A stretch of DNA of 64,000 nucleotides from Bordetella parapertussis (GTDB lineage: Bacteria; Bacteroidota; Bacteroidia; Chitinophagales; Chitinophagaceae): contig CALQJX020000016.1 of the NCBI GenBank assembly GCA_943331005.2, positions 1-64,000 of the forward strand, in the 5' to 3' direction. Under the pieces are notes generated by a model that did not search any database, was not told the origin of the DNA, and saw only the letters and a list, made by a program, of their open reading frames with translations. Shown here in pieces: positions 16,771 to 25,387 of the stretch. Numbering within the stretch: position 1 is the stretch's first letter; every line of letters starts with the position of its first letter. A program made the position numbers and the translations under genes.

Positions 16771-19161
16771 CTAAAAATCTACCCTGTAATAGAAAATAGG
16801 CAGGAAGCCTAACTGATAGGTGGTATAGAACGGATTTGCATTGCCCTGCGCCGCCAGATCTGAACTGTAAGTGAGTGACAATACATTTTTCTGTCCGGTC
16901 ACATTTACAAGATCCACTGCTATTTCGTGTGTCAACCGCTTGGCATTCAGGCGTACACCCAGTTTCAGATCAGACCTGAAATATGGCGCAAAACGCAATG
17001 TATTGCGCAAACTGTCTACCACCACCATATCTCCCAGTTTGTTGGATGCAGCAATATCTACCGGTGAGTATAATTTACCACCTATCGATGACACCTTGAA
17101 ACCACCCGAGAATGTACTGTACTTGCCTATCTTCTTTTCGTAACCAAACAAAAGGTTCATGGCATATTGTGTATTATAGTCTGTACTGCGGTATACGCCA
17201 TCATTGCCTGCTGCCTTAGAGTCGAAACCGGAAGCGGTGAACAAAGTATAGAATCCATGACTGAATCCTTTCTCCAGCGTCAGCTCCATACCATAGTTAT
17301 ATCCGGTACCGGTATTCTGCAATGTATCGGGGAAAGTACGGGAAAAGGTAGAACCCTGATTGAGCGAAGAGTAAGAAGAACCCTTACGCAGCTCTACCGG
17401 TACATGGAACAGATACTGACCATATGCTTCCAGCCTTAGCCTGAGTTTAGGACCCAGTATGCGCTCATAACCGGTAACCAGATGATGGCTGCGGGTAAAG
17501 CCTATGTTGTAATTCTGCCGATAACCGGGCGGATCGCCGGGCAGATGTGCATAATACTGATACAATGGCTGCATCTGACTGTGAAGTCCATAACCGGCAG
17601 TAATGATATCTTTGGCAGCTACCGCCCAGCGCATACCTACCCTTGGCTCCAGCGCCTTAGACCCATTGTGTGTAAGATACTGCGCATGTAATCCACCGGT
17701 AAGGGTCATATGCTCTGACGGGCGCACCTTGTACTGTACATATGCCTGCACCAGATTGGTACCGCCTTTATAGTTCTCTCTCAGCTGCCAGTCCTGACGG
17801 GATGTAGGGTATTGTCTGCTACTATCCTGCAGATTCACATGGTAGTATTTGTTCTCTAAACCATATTTCAGTGTCTGCGTATTGGATATCTTTTTGTTGA
17901 TGTACCAATGGGCTGTAGTAGCAGCAGTTGTAAAATCATAGCCCAAAACACGCTTCATAGAATCTACACCGAAACCGGCATTCCTGAAGACCTTTATATG
18001 ATCGGCCCAGACATTGCCGGCAGACTGTGCCATGGTGAACTTCATAAATGTCTTACTATTGATAGTATAGCTGTAGGCACCACCTACAAAGCCCGTCTTG
18101 GCCGTGAAGTACTGGTCTCTATCCGACTCGCCGTATAATTGAGACTCCTGAGTAGTGAGATTACTTACAATAAGATCTATGCGACTGGCACCACCCAAAC
18201 CGAAGAAAGCAAGATCACCTTTTTTGCCCATAGGGAAATTGAGCCTGAAACTACCATCCTGATACTGCGGAACTGAGGATGTACCGATCTTGATATTCAT
18301 GGCCTGAAACAACTGCAACGTACTGTAGCGGTAATTTACAAGGAAAGAAGAGCCTGCCTTTCTGGAGATAGGCCCCTCTGCGCTTACCTCTGTACCGAGA
18401 ATACCAAACTGCCCGGTATATTCATATTTCTGATTGTTACCATTGCGCAGGCGCACATCAAACACACCCGCCACTGCATCGCCATACTCTGCCGGGAATG
18501 CCCCCATAAAAAAGTCGCTGTTGGCGAGCAGCTTACTGTTCAGCATACTTACCGGCCCACCTGTAGTACCCGGAATATTGAAATGGTTGGGATTAGGAAT
18601 ATCTACTCCTTCCATGCGCCATAAAACACCCTGCGGACTATTGCCTCGTATCACTATATCGTTTCTGGAATCATCTCCACCCTGTGCACCGGCAAAATTG
18701 GATGCCATACGGGCAGGGTCATTCCTGCTACCTGCATATCGTTCTGTCTCCTGCACATCGAAGGTACGTGTGCTTACCAGTGCCATTTCGTTGATGTGCT
18801 CCCTTTTCTGCAACACTACCACCTCCCCTATTTTCACAACCTTCTCTTCCAGTTCCACCGGCAGTACTACTTCTTTGGCAGAGGTAACCAGCACGTCATT
18901 CAGCGTGCGGCTTTCATAGCCCATGTAGGATATCAGTATATTGTGCTTACCCACCGGCACGCTATCTATTACGAAGTTGCCATTATCGTCGGTAGCTGCA
19001 CCCGGAGCAGGCACCAGATCTGTGATGGATATGGTAGCGCCGGGCAAGGTGGTTTTAGACTCTTTGTCTATAATGGTACCACGAACACGCTGAAAACGTT
19101 GCGCCCCTGCCATTGCGGGTAAGATCAATATCATTACAGTTGCAAGTATCCTGTGCTTCAT
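16771..19161 (-). CDS. TonB-dependent outer-membrane receptor with carboxypeptidase-like N-domain
   Basis: 796 aa. Signal peptide (to about 20), a carboxypeptidase-regulatory-like beta domain (VRGTIIDKESKTTLPGATIS, about 24-110), a plug domain with SRNDIVIRGNSPQGVLWRMEGV, and a C-terminal beta-barrel ending in aromatic residues (YYRVDF). It imports a ligand through the outer membrane at TonB expense. No SusD partner is adjacent, so a glycan substrate is not implied. Iron compounds or a peptide are alternatives. Confidence 0.9.
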   Translation of the reverse strand: MKHRILATVMILILPAMAGAQRFQRVRGTIIDKESKTTLPGATISITDLVPAPGAATDDNGNFVIDSVPVGKHNILISYMGYESRTLNDVLVTSAKEVVLPVELEEKVVKIGEVVVLQKREHINEMALVSTRTFDVQETERYAGSRNDPARMASNFAGAQGGDDSRNDIVIRGNSPQGVLWRMEGVDIPNPNHFNIPGTTGGPVSMLNSKLLANSDFFMGAFPAEYGDAVAGVFDVRLRNGNNQKYEYTGQFGILGTEVSAEGPISRKAGSSFLVNYRYSTLQLFQAMNIKIGTSSVPQYQDGSFRLNFPMGKKGDLAFFGLGGASRIDLIVSNLTTQESQLYGESDRDQYFTAKTGFVGGAYSYTINSKTFMKFTMAQSAGNVWADHIKVFRNAGFGVDSMKRVLGYDFTTAATTAHWYINKKISNTQTLKYGLENKYYHVNLQDSSRQYPTSRQDWQLRENYKGGTNLVQAYVQYKVRPSEHMTLTGGLHAQYLTHNGSKALEPRVGMRWAVAAKDIITAGYGLHSQMQPLYQYYAHLPGDPPGYRQNYNIGFTRSHHLVTGYERILGPKLRLRLEAYGQYLFHVPVELRKGSSYSSLNQGSTFSRTFPDTLQNTGTGYNYGMELTLEKGFSHGFYTLFTASGFDSKAAGNDGVYRSTDYNTQYAMNLLFGYEKKIGKYSTFSGGFKVSSIGGKLYSPVDIAASNKLGDMVVVDSLRNTLRFAPYFRSDLKLGVRLNAKRLTHEIAVDLVNVTGQKNVLSLTYSSDLAAQGNANPFYTTYQLGFLPIFYYRVDF

Positions 19162-19352
19162 ATTTTACTGATATATTGGCAGTAAGATAAGAACTGAATC
19201 ATAATTTCACCAACTTTCGATCAATATTTCAACTATACGAAATACCTACAGAGACATTAATTTGCTCACATACAGGCATAATGGGTCAAGCACTCGTAAT
19301 GAACCAATAACAGTCCTGAGAATTCAGAAGATAAAAAACCAACAGAAAGAGA

Positions 19353-20042
19353 TCAATTGTTGGGAGCGCCCGCAGCGAGCCATTTTTTCACCTGAGTGAT
19401 CTGGCAATCGAGCAATTTGGAACCACCCTTAGGCATAGCATTGTAGCCTGTAGTATGCGAAATGTCGCCTATAAGCCTGCCGTTTACCGTAGCTTCACGA
19501 ACACTGGCATAATCCACCAGACTACCACCTGCCGCCGATGCATTGTTGTGGCAGCCCGTGCAGTAGGTCTGCATCATTGGCGCAATAGTGCCGCTGTATG
19601 TAAATGCAGTGGTATCGCAGCTACTGTTGCTGCAAGCACCGCTATCTATGGCACCGCCCTCTATCCATTTTTTTATTAGTAAAACAGCCGATGCAGAAAG
19701 AGCAGGCGCGTTGCGTGGCATAAAATCTTCGCCTGACGCTACCGTGATCGACTTATATATTTTGCTGGCAGCCGGATTGCCGGGAACTATGCCCTTTTTC
19801 ATGATATTGGCATAATTGTTCAGTACATATCCGTCTTCATGTGAGGAAACATCATGACAACCACTTTTAGCACAGTTCGACTGAAAGATGGGCAGTATAT
19901 CCCGTTCAAAACAAATATCAGGATCGCCTGTTTGCTGACTGACCGGCATTACGTATGGCTGATGCACACAGGAATTGGTAAACACCGAAACAAATAACAC
20001 TACTACTACCATTACCGAAGCAACCAACCATTTCCTTTTCAT
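19353..20042 (-). CDS. Di-haem-type cytochrome c lipoprotein
   Basis: 229 aa from the ATG at 20042 (a TTG at 20069 would add nine residues). Lipobox FTNSC at Cys25. Two haem motifs are visible: an atypical CX4CH (Cys57, Cys62, His63) in NCAKSGCH and a standard CXXCH (Cys161, Cys164, His165). Methionines in FMPRN and YNAMPKGG are possible axial ligands. It resembles planctomycete-type (PSD1) cytochromes found as lipoproteins in Bacteroidota. Probably a periplasm-facing electron carrier with unknown partner. It lies upstream of the TonB receptor gene on the same strand. Confidence 0.75.
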   Translation of the reverse strand: MKRKWLVASVMVVVVLFVSVFTNSCVHQPYVMPVSQQTGDPDICFERDILPIFQSNCAKSGCHDVSSHEDGYVLNNYANIMKKGIVPGNPAASKIYKSITVASGEDFMPRNAPALSASAVLLIKKWIEGGAIDSGACSNSSCDTTAFTYSGTIAPMMQTYCTGCHNNASAAGGSLVDYASVREATVNGRLIGDISHTTGYNAMPKGGSKLLDCQITQVKKWLAAGAPNN

Positions 20043-20129
20043 TTGTGCTCTTTTATATTTACTTCGCAATTTACAGATAAAAGAAAAAACAGCAATATTT
20101 ATCAGCTATCCGCAGCTCGTTCTTAACAG

Positions 20130-20137
20130 TATATTTG
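20130..20137 (+). promoter_or_regulatory. -7 element directly before the Crp/Fnr gene
   Basis: TATATTTG is an exact TAnnTTTG match ending 4 bases before the ATG at 20142. The expected start site falls on or next to the start codon, so the mRNA would be leaderless or nearly so. No good -33 TTG is seen. Confidence 0.5.
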
Positions 20138-20141
20138 CATT

Positions 20142-20732
20142 ATGCCTGCCAAAAACTCCATGCTGCTGCGTGCACAGATCGAAAAGCTGTCACCGATACC
20201 CGATGCCGACTGGGAGCTACTCGAGTCGCACATTTCCGAAAAAACAATAAAGAAAGGATGGTTCATGGTGCGGGAAGGAGAAAAAGGAAAAGATGTAGGC
20301 ATGATACTGGAAGGCAACATGAGGCACTTCTACACCAGAGACGGTGAAGAGAGAACCACCTACTTCTATTTCGAAAATGCTTTTGTAAGTGCCTATATAA
20401 GCTGCATTACCGGCACACCATCGCTGATGAGCATAGAAGCGCTTACCGACACCATCCTGCTCACATTTCCATATGCCCGCATGAAAGAACTATTTGCCAC
20501 AAGCATTCACTGGGAAAGATTTGGCAGACACATAGCAGAATGGGCCATGATGGGGCTGGAGGACAGAATGGTTGGATTGCTGACCCAAAGCCCGGAAGAA
20601 CGCTACACAGCTCTGCTAAAAAGCAACAAAACCAAAATACTGGAACGCATTCCGCAACACCTCATCGCCAACTATCTGGGCATTACACCGGTGAGCCTGA
20701 GCCGCATCCGCAACAGAACCAGCAAAAAGTAG
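20142..20732 (+). CDS. Crp/Fnr family transcriptional regulator
   Basis: 196 aa: an N-terminal cyclic-nucleotide-binding beta-roll (about 15-125, GWFMVREGEKGKDVGMILEG) and a C-terminal winged helix-turn-helix (about 150-190, IPQHLIANYLGITPVSLSRI). It has no cysteine cluster like Fnr, and the cNMP-contact residues of true Crp are not obvious, so the ligand is unknown. Members of this Bacteroidota subgroup often regulate an adjacent gene. Here the SRPBCC gene follows 82 bases downstream and is a candidate target. Confidence 0.85.
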   Translation: MPAKNSMLLRAQIEKLSPIPDADWELLESHISEKTIKKGWFMVREGEKGKDVGMILEGNMRHFYTRDGEERTTYFYFENAFVSAYISCITGTPSLMSIEALTDTILLTFPYARMKELFATSIHWERFGRHIAEWAMMGLEDRMVGLLTQSPEERYTALLKSNKTKILERIPQHLIANYLGITPVSLSRIRNRTSKK

Positions 20733-20782
20733 CATCGTGTATTTCTTATCTTTTGTTATCGTCTGACGGCCTGCAGTAGTTC

Positions 20783-20790
20783 TACTTTTG
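20783..20790 (+). promoter_or_regulatory. Candidate -7 element of the SRPBCC gene
   Basis: TACTTTTG fits TAnnTTTG and lies 24 bases before the ATG at 20815. A TTG is found 27 bases upstream, outside the normal spacing, so a regulator-assisted promoter is possible. Confidence 0.35.
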
Positions 20791-20814
20791 TGTTGTGATC
20801 AAAAAAACAGCACA

Positions 20815-21291
20815 ATGCAACCAACTACAAGCAATGCACCGGGACAGATAATAACCAAGGGCAAATACCTGTACACCAGCATTACCATCAATGCCGATAT
20901 GAATAAGGTGTGGGACCTGTTGATGGATTTTGCCGCCTACCCCTCCTGGAATCCGTTTATTGTATCTATAACAGGCAATGCTGCAAAGGGCAACCGTATC
21001 ACAGCAACAATATGTCCTCCCGGATCTAAAGGAATGAAAATGCAACCCACCATTCTTCAGTGCATTCCCAACAAAGAACTACGCTGGCTGGGCAGCCTGG
21101 GTATACCCTACATTTTCGATGGAGAACACACCTTCCGACTGGAAGACAATGGCAATGGCAGCACTACCCTTCACCATTACGAGCGCTTCCGTGGGTTACT
21201 TGTACCCTTTCTCAGTAAAATGCTGGATATAAACACACTGCAGGGTTTCGAACTAATGAATGCAGCACTGAAGAAAAAAGCAGAACAGTAA
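20815..21291 (+). CDS. SRPBCC (START-like) ligand-binding protein
   Basis: A 158-aa helix-grip protein: NADMNKVWDLLMDFAAYPSWNPF is the conserved start of SRPBCC/polyketide-cyclase-like domains, followed by beta strands and a long C-terminal helix (QGFELMNAALKKKAE). This fold binds hydrophobic ligands in a deep pocket. The substrate is unknown. A TTG start at 20788 would add nine residues, but the ATG is preferred. Downstream of, and possibly controlled by, the Crp/Fnr gene. Confidence 0.75.
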   Translation: MQPTTSNAPGQIITKGKYLYTSITINADMNKVWDLLMDFAAYPSWNPFIVSITGNAAKGNRITATICPPGSKGMKMQPTILQCIPNKELRWLGSLGIPYIFDGEHTFRLEDNGNGSTTLHHYERFRGLLVPFLSKMLDINTLQGFELMNAALKKKAEQ

Positions 21292-21364
21292 TATTGTCTG
21301 CATATTCGGTAACTTAGCATACTCACTTCTCTTTGCGCTACTGCAAATTGCAATTACAAAGTTT

Positions 21365-21901
21365 ATGCTGATAAAAAATCCGAGTTTGACCTTTGCAGCA
21401 TTTTTCACGCTGTCCATCCTGTTTACCTCCTGCACTATGAGATCGCAAACATTACCAACCGTTGCCCATGTGGACCTGACAAAGTATGCAGGCAAGTGGT
21501 ATGAGATAGCCTCTTTCCCGCAGCGCTTCCAGAAAGGATGCCACTGCACTACAGCAGAGTACACACCAACAGACAAAGGATATATAATTGTTGAGAACAG
21601 ATGCAACAAAGACAGCCTGCATGGCAAGGAGTCTTATATAAAAGGCAAAGCATTTCTTGATGATGACAAAAGCAACGCCAAACTGAAAGTGCAATTTTTC
21701 TGGCCCTTCAAGGGCAAGTATTGGATCATAGATCTGGCAGACGACTATAGCTATGCCGTAATAGGCCACCCCAACCGCGACTACCTGTGGATACTGAGCC
21801 GTACCCCGCATATGGACGAACAACTGTACAAACAGATAGTGGAACGGATAAAGAAAAACGGTTTCGATATAACCCGACTACAAATTACGCCACAGCTGTA
21901 G
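21365..21901 (+). CDS. Outer-membrane lipocalin lipoprotein (Blc-like)
   Basis: 178 aa. Signal peptide with lipobox LFTSC, then the lipocalin signature GKWYEIASFPQRFQKGC, eight-strand barrel segments (YIIVENRC, GKYWIIDLADDYSYAVIG) and the closing LWILSRTP. Bacterial lipocalins of this type bind lysophospholipids or fatty acids at the outer membrane and are often stress-induced. The cysteines in the first loop and in ENRC can form the usual disulfide. Short name blc would fit, but I leave the symbol open. Confidence 0.85.
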   Translation: MLIKNPSLTFAAFFTLSILFTSCTMRSQTLPTVAHVDLTKYAGKWYEIASFPQRFQKGCHCTTAEYTPTDKGYIIVENRCNKDSLHGKESYIKGKAFLDDDKSNAKLKVQFFWPFKGKYWIIDLADDYSYAVIGHPNRDYLWILSRTPHMDEQLYKQIVERIKKNGFDITRLQITPQL

Positions 21902-21912
21902 TGCATATATCG

Positions 21913-23016
21913 CTATCCGGCAATAGACACGCCTATGAGCTTACCTATACCAAATGTTATGGCAGCAGCCAGCAGACCGAAAAGCACCTGCCTGAAGCCG
22001 GAATACCAGACACTCTTGCCGGTAAACAAAGTGATAGCGGAGCCGATAAGGAACAAACCCACCGCGCTGAACGCTACACTAAGACCTATAGCCAGCATAC
22101 CTGTAGTGAAGATGAAGGGCAACAAGGGAATAACGGCTCCTATAGAAAATAACAGGAAGGAATAAATAGCAGCTTCCATAGCAGAACCCTTCAGTTCTTC
22201 GGGGTTGATACCCAACTCTTCTCTCACCAGCACCTCGTGCGCATGACTTTTGTTGGTCATTATATCTGCCGCCATAGTATATGCCTGCTCTTCGGGTATC
22301 CCCTTGGCAATGTATATCAGCGCCAGTTCCTTTTCTTCGCCTGCAGGATTGGTTTCCAGCTCATCCATCTCTACCTGCATCTGATTCTCATATAATTCCT
22401 GAGAGCTTTTCACAGATATCCATTCGCCCAGCGCCATAGACAAAGCCCCTGCAAGCAAACCTGCAGTTCCGGCCAGCAATACACCACTCTGGCCTGCCGT
22501 AGCACCCGCCACACCCATCACAAGGCTAAAGTTGGACACCAGACCATCGTTGCCACCCAGTACTGCAGCACGCAGCGCATTGCCCCCTACCGATTTATGC
22601 CGGCGTTCGAAACGGGCCATATTTGCACCCGTTACCTTAGATTCATTATCCAGTAAAGACCTCAGTATCTTAACATGATTGGTTTCGCTACCTGTTATAG
22701 GCGCACCACTCTGCCTTCGTGCGTGTATGACCGCATTAGAGATACTCTTTTCTGTATCCATCAGCACACCCAGCACATAGTCATACCCAAAAATACGCCC
22801 TATCCTATCCAGCGTCCTGGCCCTGAAAGAAGGCGGGGGAAGCACAACAAGTCCGGCAGATTGTTTTTTCAGAAATGCTTCAGCATGACCTTTTTCTATT
22901 TCGCTCATCTGCAAAAACACATTGGCCACAACTTTATCTTCTTCTGTAGCAGCCAACCTGCCATACAAAAAACTGGCATCTACTTCCGTCTGTATACTTT
23001 TATTGGAAATTCCCAT
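21913..23016 (-). CDS. Ferritin-like/VIT fusion, membrane-bound iron exporter (MbfA-like)
   Basis: 367 aa. The N-terminal ~145 residues form a rubrerythrin/ferritin-like bundle with a full di-iron ligand set: Glu11, Glu41/His44 (EKGH), Glu89 and Glu111/His114 (ETNH). It is followed by a VIT1/CCC1-type transport domain (150-367) with the starting helix AAVLGGNDGLVSNFSLVMGV and about five transmembrane segments. MbfA proteins of this layout export iron and protect against oxidative stress. The neighbouring peroxiredoxin fits an oxidative-stress theme. Convergent with the lipocalin gene. Confidence 0.85.
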   Translation of the reverse strand: MGISNKSIQTEVDASFLYGRLAATEEDKVVANVFLQMSEIEKGHAEAFLKKQSAGLVVLPPPSFRARTLDRIGRIFGYDYVLGVLMDTEKSISNAVIHARRQSGAPITGSETNHVKILRSLLDNESKVTGANMARFERRHKSVGGNALRAAVLGGNDGLVSNFSLVMGVAGATAGQSGVLLAGTAGLLAGALSMALGEWISVKSSQELYENQMQVEMDELETNPAGEEKELALIYIAKGIPEEQAYTMAADIMTNKSHAHEVLVREELGINPEELKGSAMEAAIYSFLLFSIGAVIPLLPFIFTTGMLAIGLSVAFSAVGLFLIGSAITLFTGKSVWYSGFRQVLFGLLAAAITFGIGKLIGVSIAG

Positions 23017-23091
23017 GAAGGTGTCTGGATTTAACTATATAAAGTTAGCTAAATTAAACCGGCCTCTTTGTAAAAGAAAAGGGAAACGAAC

Positions 23092-23352
23092 TTACATGAC
23101 CAGCTTCACATTCAGCTGATACCATTTTTCTCCTGTGCTTATCTGTATACCCCAGCGACGAGGACCAGTCTCTTTTGTTGCATCTTTGTTTGCTGTGGTC
23201 GAGTTATCGCCACTCTGCGTAGCAGGCTTATTATCAGAGTTTTGTGAGCTTTTATTTTGCTCATTAGCAGTCTGCCTTCCATTACCTTTCTCACCGGTTG
23301 CCTGTTGTGCATGCAGCGGTTCATTAGCGCATACTATAGCCAGCAAAAACAA
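23092..23352 (-). CDS. Small exported low-complexity protein with apparent 5' frameshift
   Basis: The frame gives a short hydrophobic segment ending LHAQQ, then an N/Q/S/T-rich stretch and a C-terminal RRWGIQISTGEKWYQLNVKLVM. Its only in-frame start is TTG at 23352. One frame away, ATG at 23378 begins MKSFYKVT. Adding one T to the T4 run read from 23354 to 23351 would join it to a perfect signal peptide (MKSFYKVTFLFLLAIVCANE). Either the sequence lacks one base or the gene is inactive. Function unknown. Confidence 0.5.
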   Translation of the reverse strand: MFLLAIVCANEPLHAQQATGEKGNGRQTANEQNKSSQNSDNKPATQSGDNSTTANKDATKETGPRRWGIQISTGEKWYQLNVKLVM

Positions 23353-23584
23353 AACGTTACCTTGTAGAAGCTTTTCATTGATGATAATGTAGAGACTATA
23401 AAATTACTATGCTTTTACTCTCAAGCAAACTTTTTTTGCATCAAAAATCGGCGAAGCCTTTTTTTAGTCCGTTTTTTCTTTGTAATGTTGTATTGTGTTA
23501 GCAAACAATAAACATACATGTTGTCATAAGCGTGCCCTTCACCGGAGCAGGTAACAGCATGTTTTTATATAAAGACATTCATAC

Positions 23585-23614
23585 CCTCCGGATCACACAT
23601 CCGGAGGTTTTTTT
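23585..23614 (+). terminator. Rho-independent terminator upstream of a cysteine-rich mini-ORF
   Basis: A perfect 9-bp stem (23585-23593 with 23599-23607, CCTCCGGAT), 5-base loop, followed by seven T. No known plus-strand gene ends before it, so it closes an unannotated short transcript or acts as an attenuator for the mini-ORF at 23643. Confidence 0.75.
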
Positions 23615-23642
23615 ATTTTATAGCTATACTGAAGAAAGAAAA

Positions 23643-23735
23643 ATGATAATGATAGCCAATAGACAGAAACATAATTGCAAAACAGCATGCCATACATGTT
23701 GCTGCAAACCTGTATGCTCAAAGGCGCGATGTTGA
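23643..23735 (+). CDS. Cysteine-rich 30-residue mini-protein (candidate)
   Basis: A 30-codon frame from ATG 23643 to TGA 23735 encodes a protein with seven cysteines, in the segment CKTACHTCCCKPVCSKARC. It is preceded by a purine-rich GAAGAAAGAAAA leader. It sits between two strong intrinsic terminators (23585-23614 and 23761-23796), so it would be an independent short transcript. Composition resembles metal-thiolate mini-proteins. The same frame stays open back to 23532, but the part upstream of 23643 crosses the terminator and is not believed. No homologue is known to me. Confidence 0.4.
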   Translation: MIMIANRQKHNCKTACHTCCCKPVCSKARC

Positions 23736-23760
23736 AGGATGCTATCCTGATATTTCACAA

Positions 23761-23796
23761 ATGCCCTTTGAGCCTCCAATGCCAAAGGGCATTTTT
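23761..23796 (+). terminator. Rho-independent terminator after the mini-ORF
   Basis: A perfect 10-bp stem (ATGCCCTTTG at 23761-23770, pairing with 23783-23792), 12-base loop, then a T tract. It lies 25 bases beyond the mini-ORF stop and 39 bases before the hotdog gene. Confidence 0.75.
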
Positions 23797-23834
23797 CATT
23801 TCTGATTTTTCTCACTCTATAATCAACTAATAAA

Positions 23835-24191
23835 ATGTATCACAAGAAAGACAGCCTGCAACTCACCAACGAATTCGTTGTAAACAAAAAAGACATTAAC
23901 GACAATGGCATACTTACCACCTGCAAAATACTAAGCGAGATCACCAGTCACTCAGACCAGGCAATCATTCTGGCTTTCGGCGATCTGGGTATCTATCGCT
24001 GGCTTACATCTTCTTACAACATCAACTTTGTAGACCAGGCTCGTAAAGGCGACCGTGTAAAAGTGGAGACCTCCATCAATTTCATATACGGGCAAACGCT
24101 GGAGCTGAAGATAGTGGTATGCAGGAAGGGAAAGAAAGACAAAAAACTGGCACTGGGGCATTTCATCTTCAGAAACGCACAGGCTGCATAG
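23835..24191 (+). CDS. Hotdog-fold protein, acyl-CoA thioesterase-like
   Basis: 118 aa. The motif LTNEFVVNKKDINDNGILTTCKILSEI and NFVDQARKGDRVKVETSINFIYGQTLELKIVV follow the helix and strand pattern of hotdog thioesterases, and it resembles in outline the gene at 24953. Expected to hydrolyse acyl-CoA, but substrate and activity are unproven and the catalytic Asp is not clear. First of a same-strand trio with a peroxiredoxin and a second thioesterase (57- and 62-base gaps). Confidence 0.6.
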   Translation: MYHKKDSLQLTNEFVVNKKDINDNGILTTCKILSEITSHSDQAIILAFGDLGIYRWLTSSYNINFVDQARKGDRVKVETSINFIYGQTLELKIVVCRKGKKDKKLALGHFIFRNAQAA

Positions 24192-24248
24192 TGCCAAAAA
24201 CCGAAATCAATTCAATCATTTTTTAACCATTATTAAACAGCAAACATC

Positions 24249-24890
24249 ATGACACTAAGACTTGGCGACATCGCCCCCAATTTCACAGCAAACACTACTA
24301 TAGGCCCAATAGATCTGTATCACTATCTGGGCAACAGCTGGGGTGTATTATTTTCCCATCCGGCCGACTTCACCCCTGTGTGTACTACCGAACTGGGCAG
24401 AACTGCCCAACTGAAAAGCGAATTCGAGAAACGAAATGTAAAGGTGCTTGCCGTAAGTGTAGACCCGCTGAGCAAACACAAACAATGGCTGAGCGACATA
24501 AATGAAACACAACATACACAGGTCGACTTTCCTATCATAGACGACGAACAACGCCTAGTGGCAGGCCTTTATGAAATGATTCATCCCAACGCATCTACAA
24601 CAGCTACTGTCCGTTCTTTGTTCATTATAGGACCCGACAAAACCGTGAAACTCATTATCGTTTACCCAGCTTCAACTGGGCGCAATTTTAATGAAGTGCT
24701 TCGTGTAATAGATTCGTTGCAACTGGCTGCTACTTACAGTGTAGCTACCCCTGCCGACTGGCAGAGCGGAGAAGATGTGATCGTTGGTCTGTCTATGTCA
24801 ACCGAAGACGCAATTGCACAATTCCCGGCCGGCGTGCGCATAGTAAAACCATACCTGCGCTATACAGCACAACCAACAAAAAAAGCATAA
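24249..24890 (+). CDS. 1-Cys peroxiredoxin (Prx6 type)
   Basis: 213 aa; reduces peroxides with a cysteine thiolate. Peroxidatic Cys45 sits in HPADFTPVCTTELG. A resolving cysteine is absent, and the extended C-terminal domain (ATPADWQSGEDVIVGLSMSTE) is typical of the Prx6/AhpC-TSA 1-Cys group. Located between two hotdog thioesterase genes and near the iron exporter, consistent with oxidative-stress defence. ATG at 24249. Confidence 0.93.
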   Translation: MTLRLGDIAPNFTANTTIGPIDLYHYLGNSWGVLFSHPADFTPVCTTELGRTAQLKSEFEKRNVKVLAVSVDPLSKHKQWLSDINETQHTQVDFPIIDDEQRLVAGLYEMIHPNASTTATVRSLFIIGPDKTVKLIIVYPASTGRNFNEVLRVIDSLQLAATYSVATPADWQSGEDVIVGLSMSTEDAIAQFPAGVRIVKPYLRYTAQPTKKA

Positions 24891-24952
24891 ACACTTTTTA
24901 GCTGTAACCCCTGACACCTGAAAATAAACACAACAATAAGAAGAAGAACAAA

Positions 24953-25363
24953 ATGAAACTGATCAGCAAAAAAATATGCATGGCCAAGGATATTGGCATA
25001 CACAACAACCTGTTTGGCGGCACCCTTATGGAATGGATCGATGAAGCGGGTGCCGCATTTGCCACAGAGTATTGTTTTACCCCAAACATGGTCACCCTGC
25101 GGGTAGGTGAACTACTGTTTAAAAAGCCGGTAAAGACCGGCAACCACATCCGCATATACGGAGAGGTGATATCTCTTGGAAAAACGAGCATCAACATAAA
25201 AGTAGAAGTCCGCAAATACAGCCTGTATAGTGGCGAGGAAGTAGTGGTCTGCACCACCAATATGACCTTTGTGCGCATAGACGACGATGGCACGCCAACC
25301 CCTATTGGCAATACGGTACGTGTGGCTCACCAACAAAAGCTGGAAGCGCTCTCTACCAACTAA
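24953..25363 (+). CDS. Acyl-CoA thioesterase (YciA-like hotdog)
   Basis: 136 aa with the hotdog core NLFGGTLMEWIDEAGAAFATEYC, where the Asp of WIDEAG is the expected catalytic acid, and KKPVKTGNHIRIYGEV. This family hydrolyses medium to long acyl-CoA esters as trimers of dimers. A 9-bp hairpin follows the stop (25388-25412). Third gene of the thioesterase-peroxiredoxin-thioesterase cluster. Confidence 0.85.
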   Translation: MKLISKKICMAKDIGIHNNLFGGTLMEWIDEAGAAFATEYCFTPNMVTLRVGELLFKKPVKTGNHIRIYGEVISLGKTSINIKVEVRKYSLYSGEEVVVCTTNMTFVRIDDDGTPTPIGNTVRVAHQQKLEALSTN

Positions 25364-25387
25364 TTCCCCCTTCAGCGTGAACACTAC

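Noticed and set aside
23532..23735. A 67-aa open frame on the plus strand that extends upstream of the cysteine-rich mini-ORF
   Set aside because: Its first half crosses a perfect intrinsic terminator and has no protein-like pattern. Only the part from ATG 23643 is retained.
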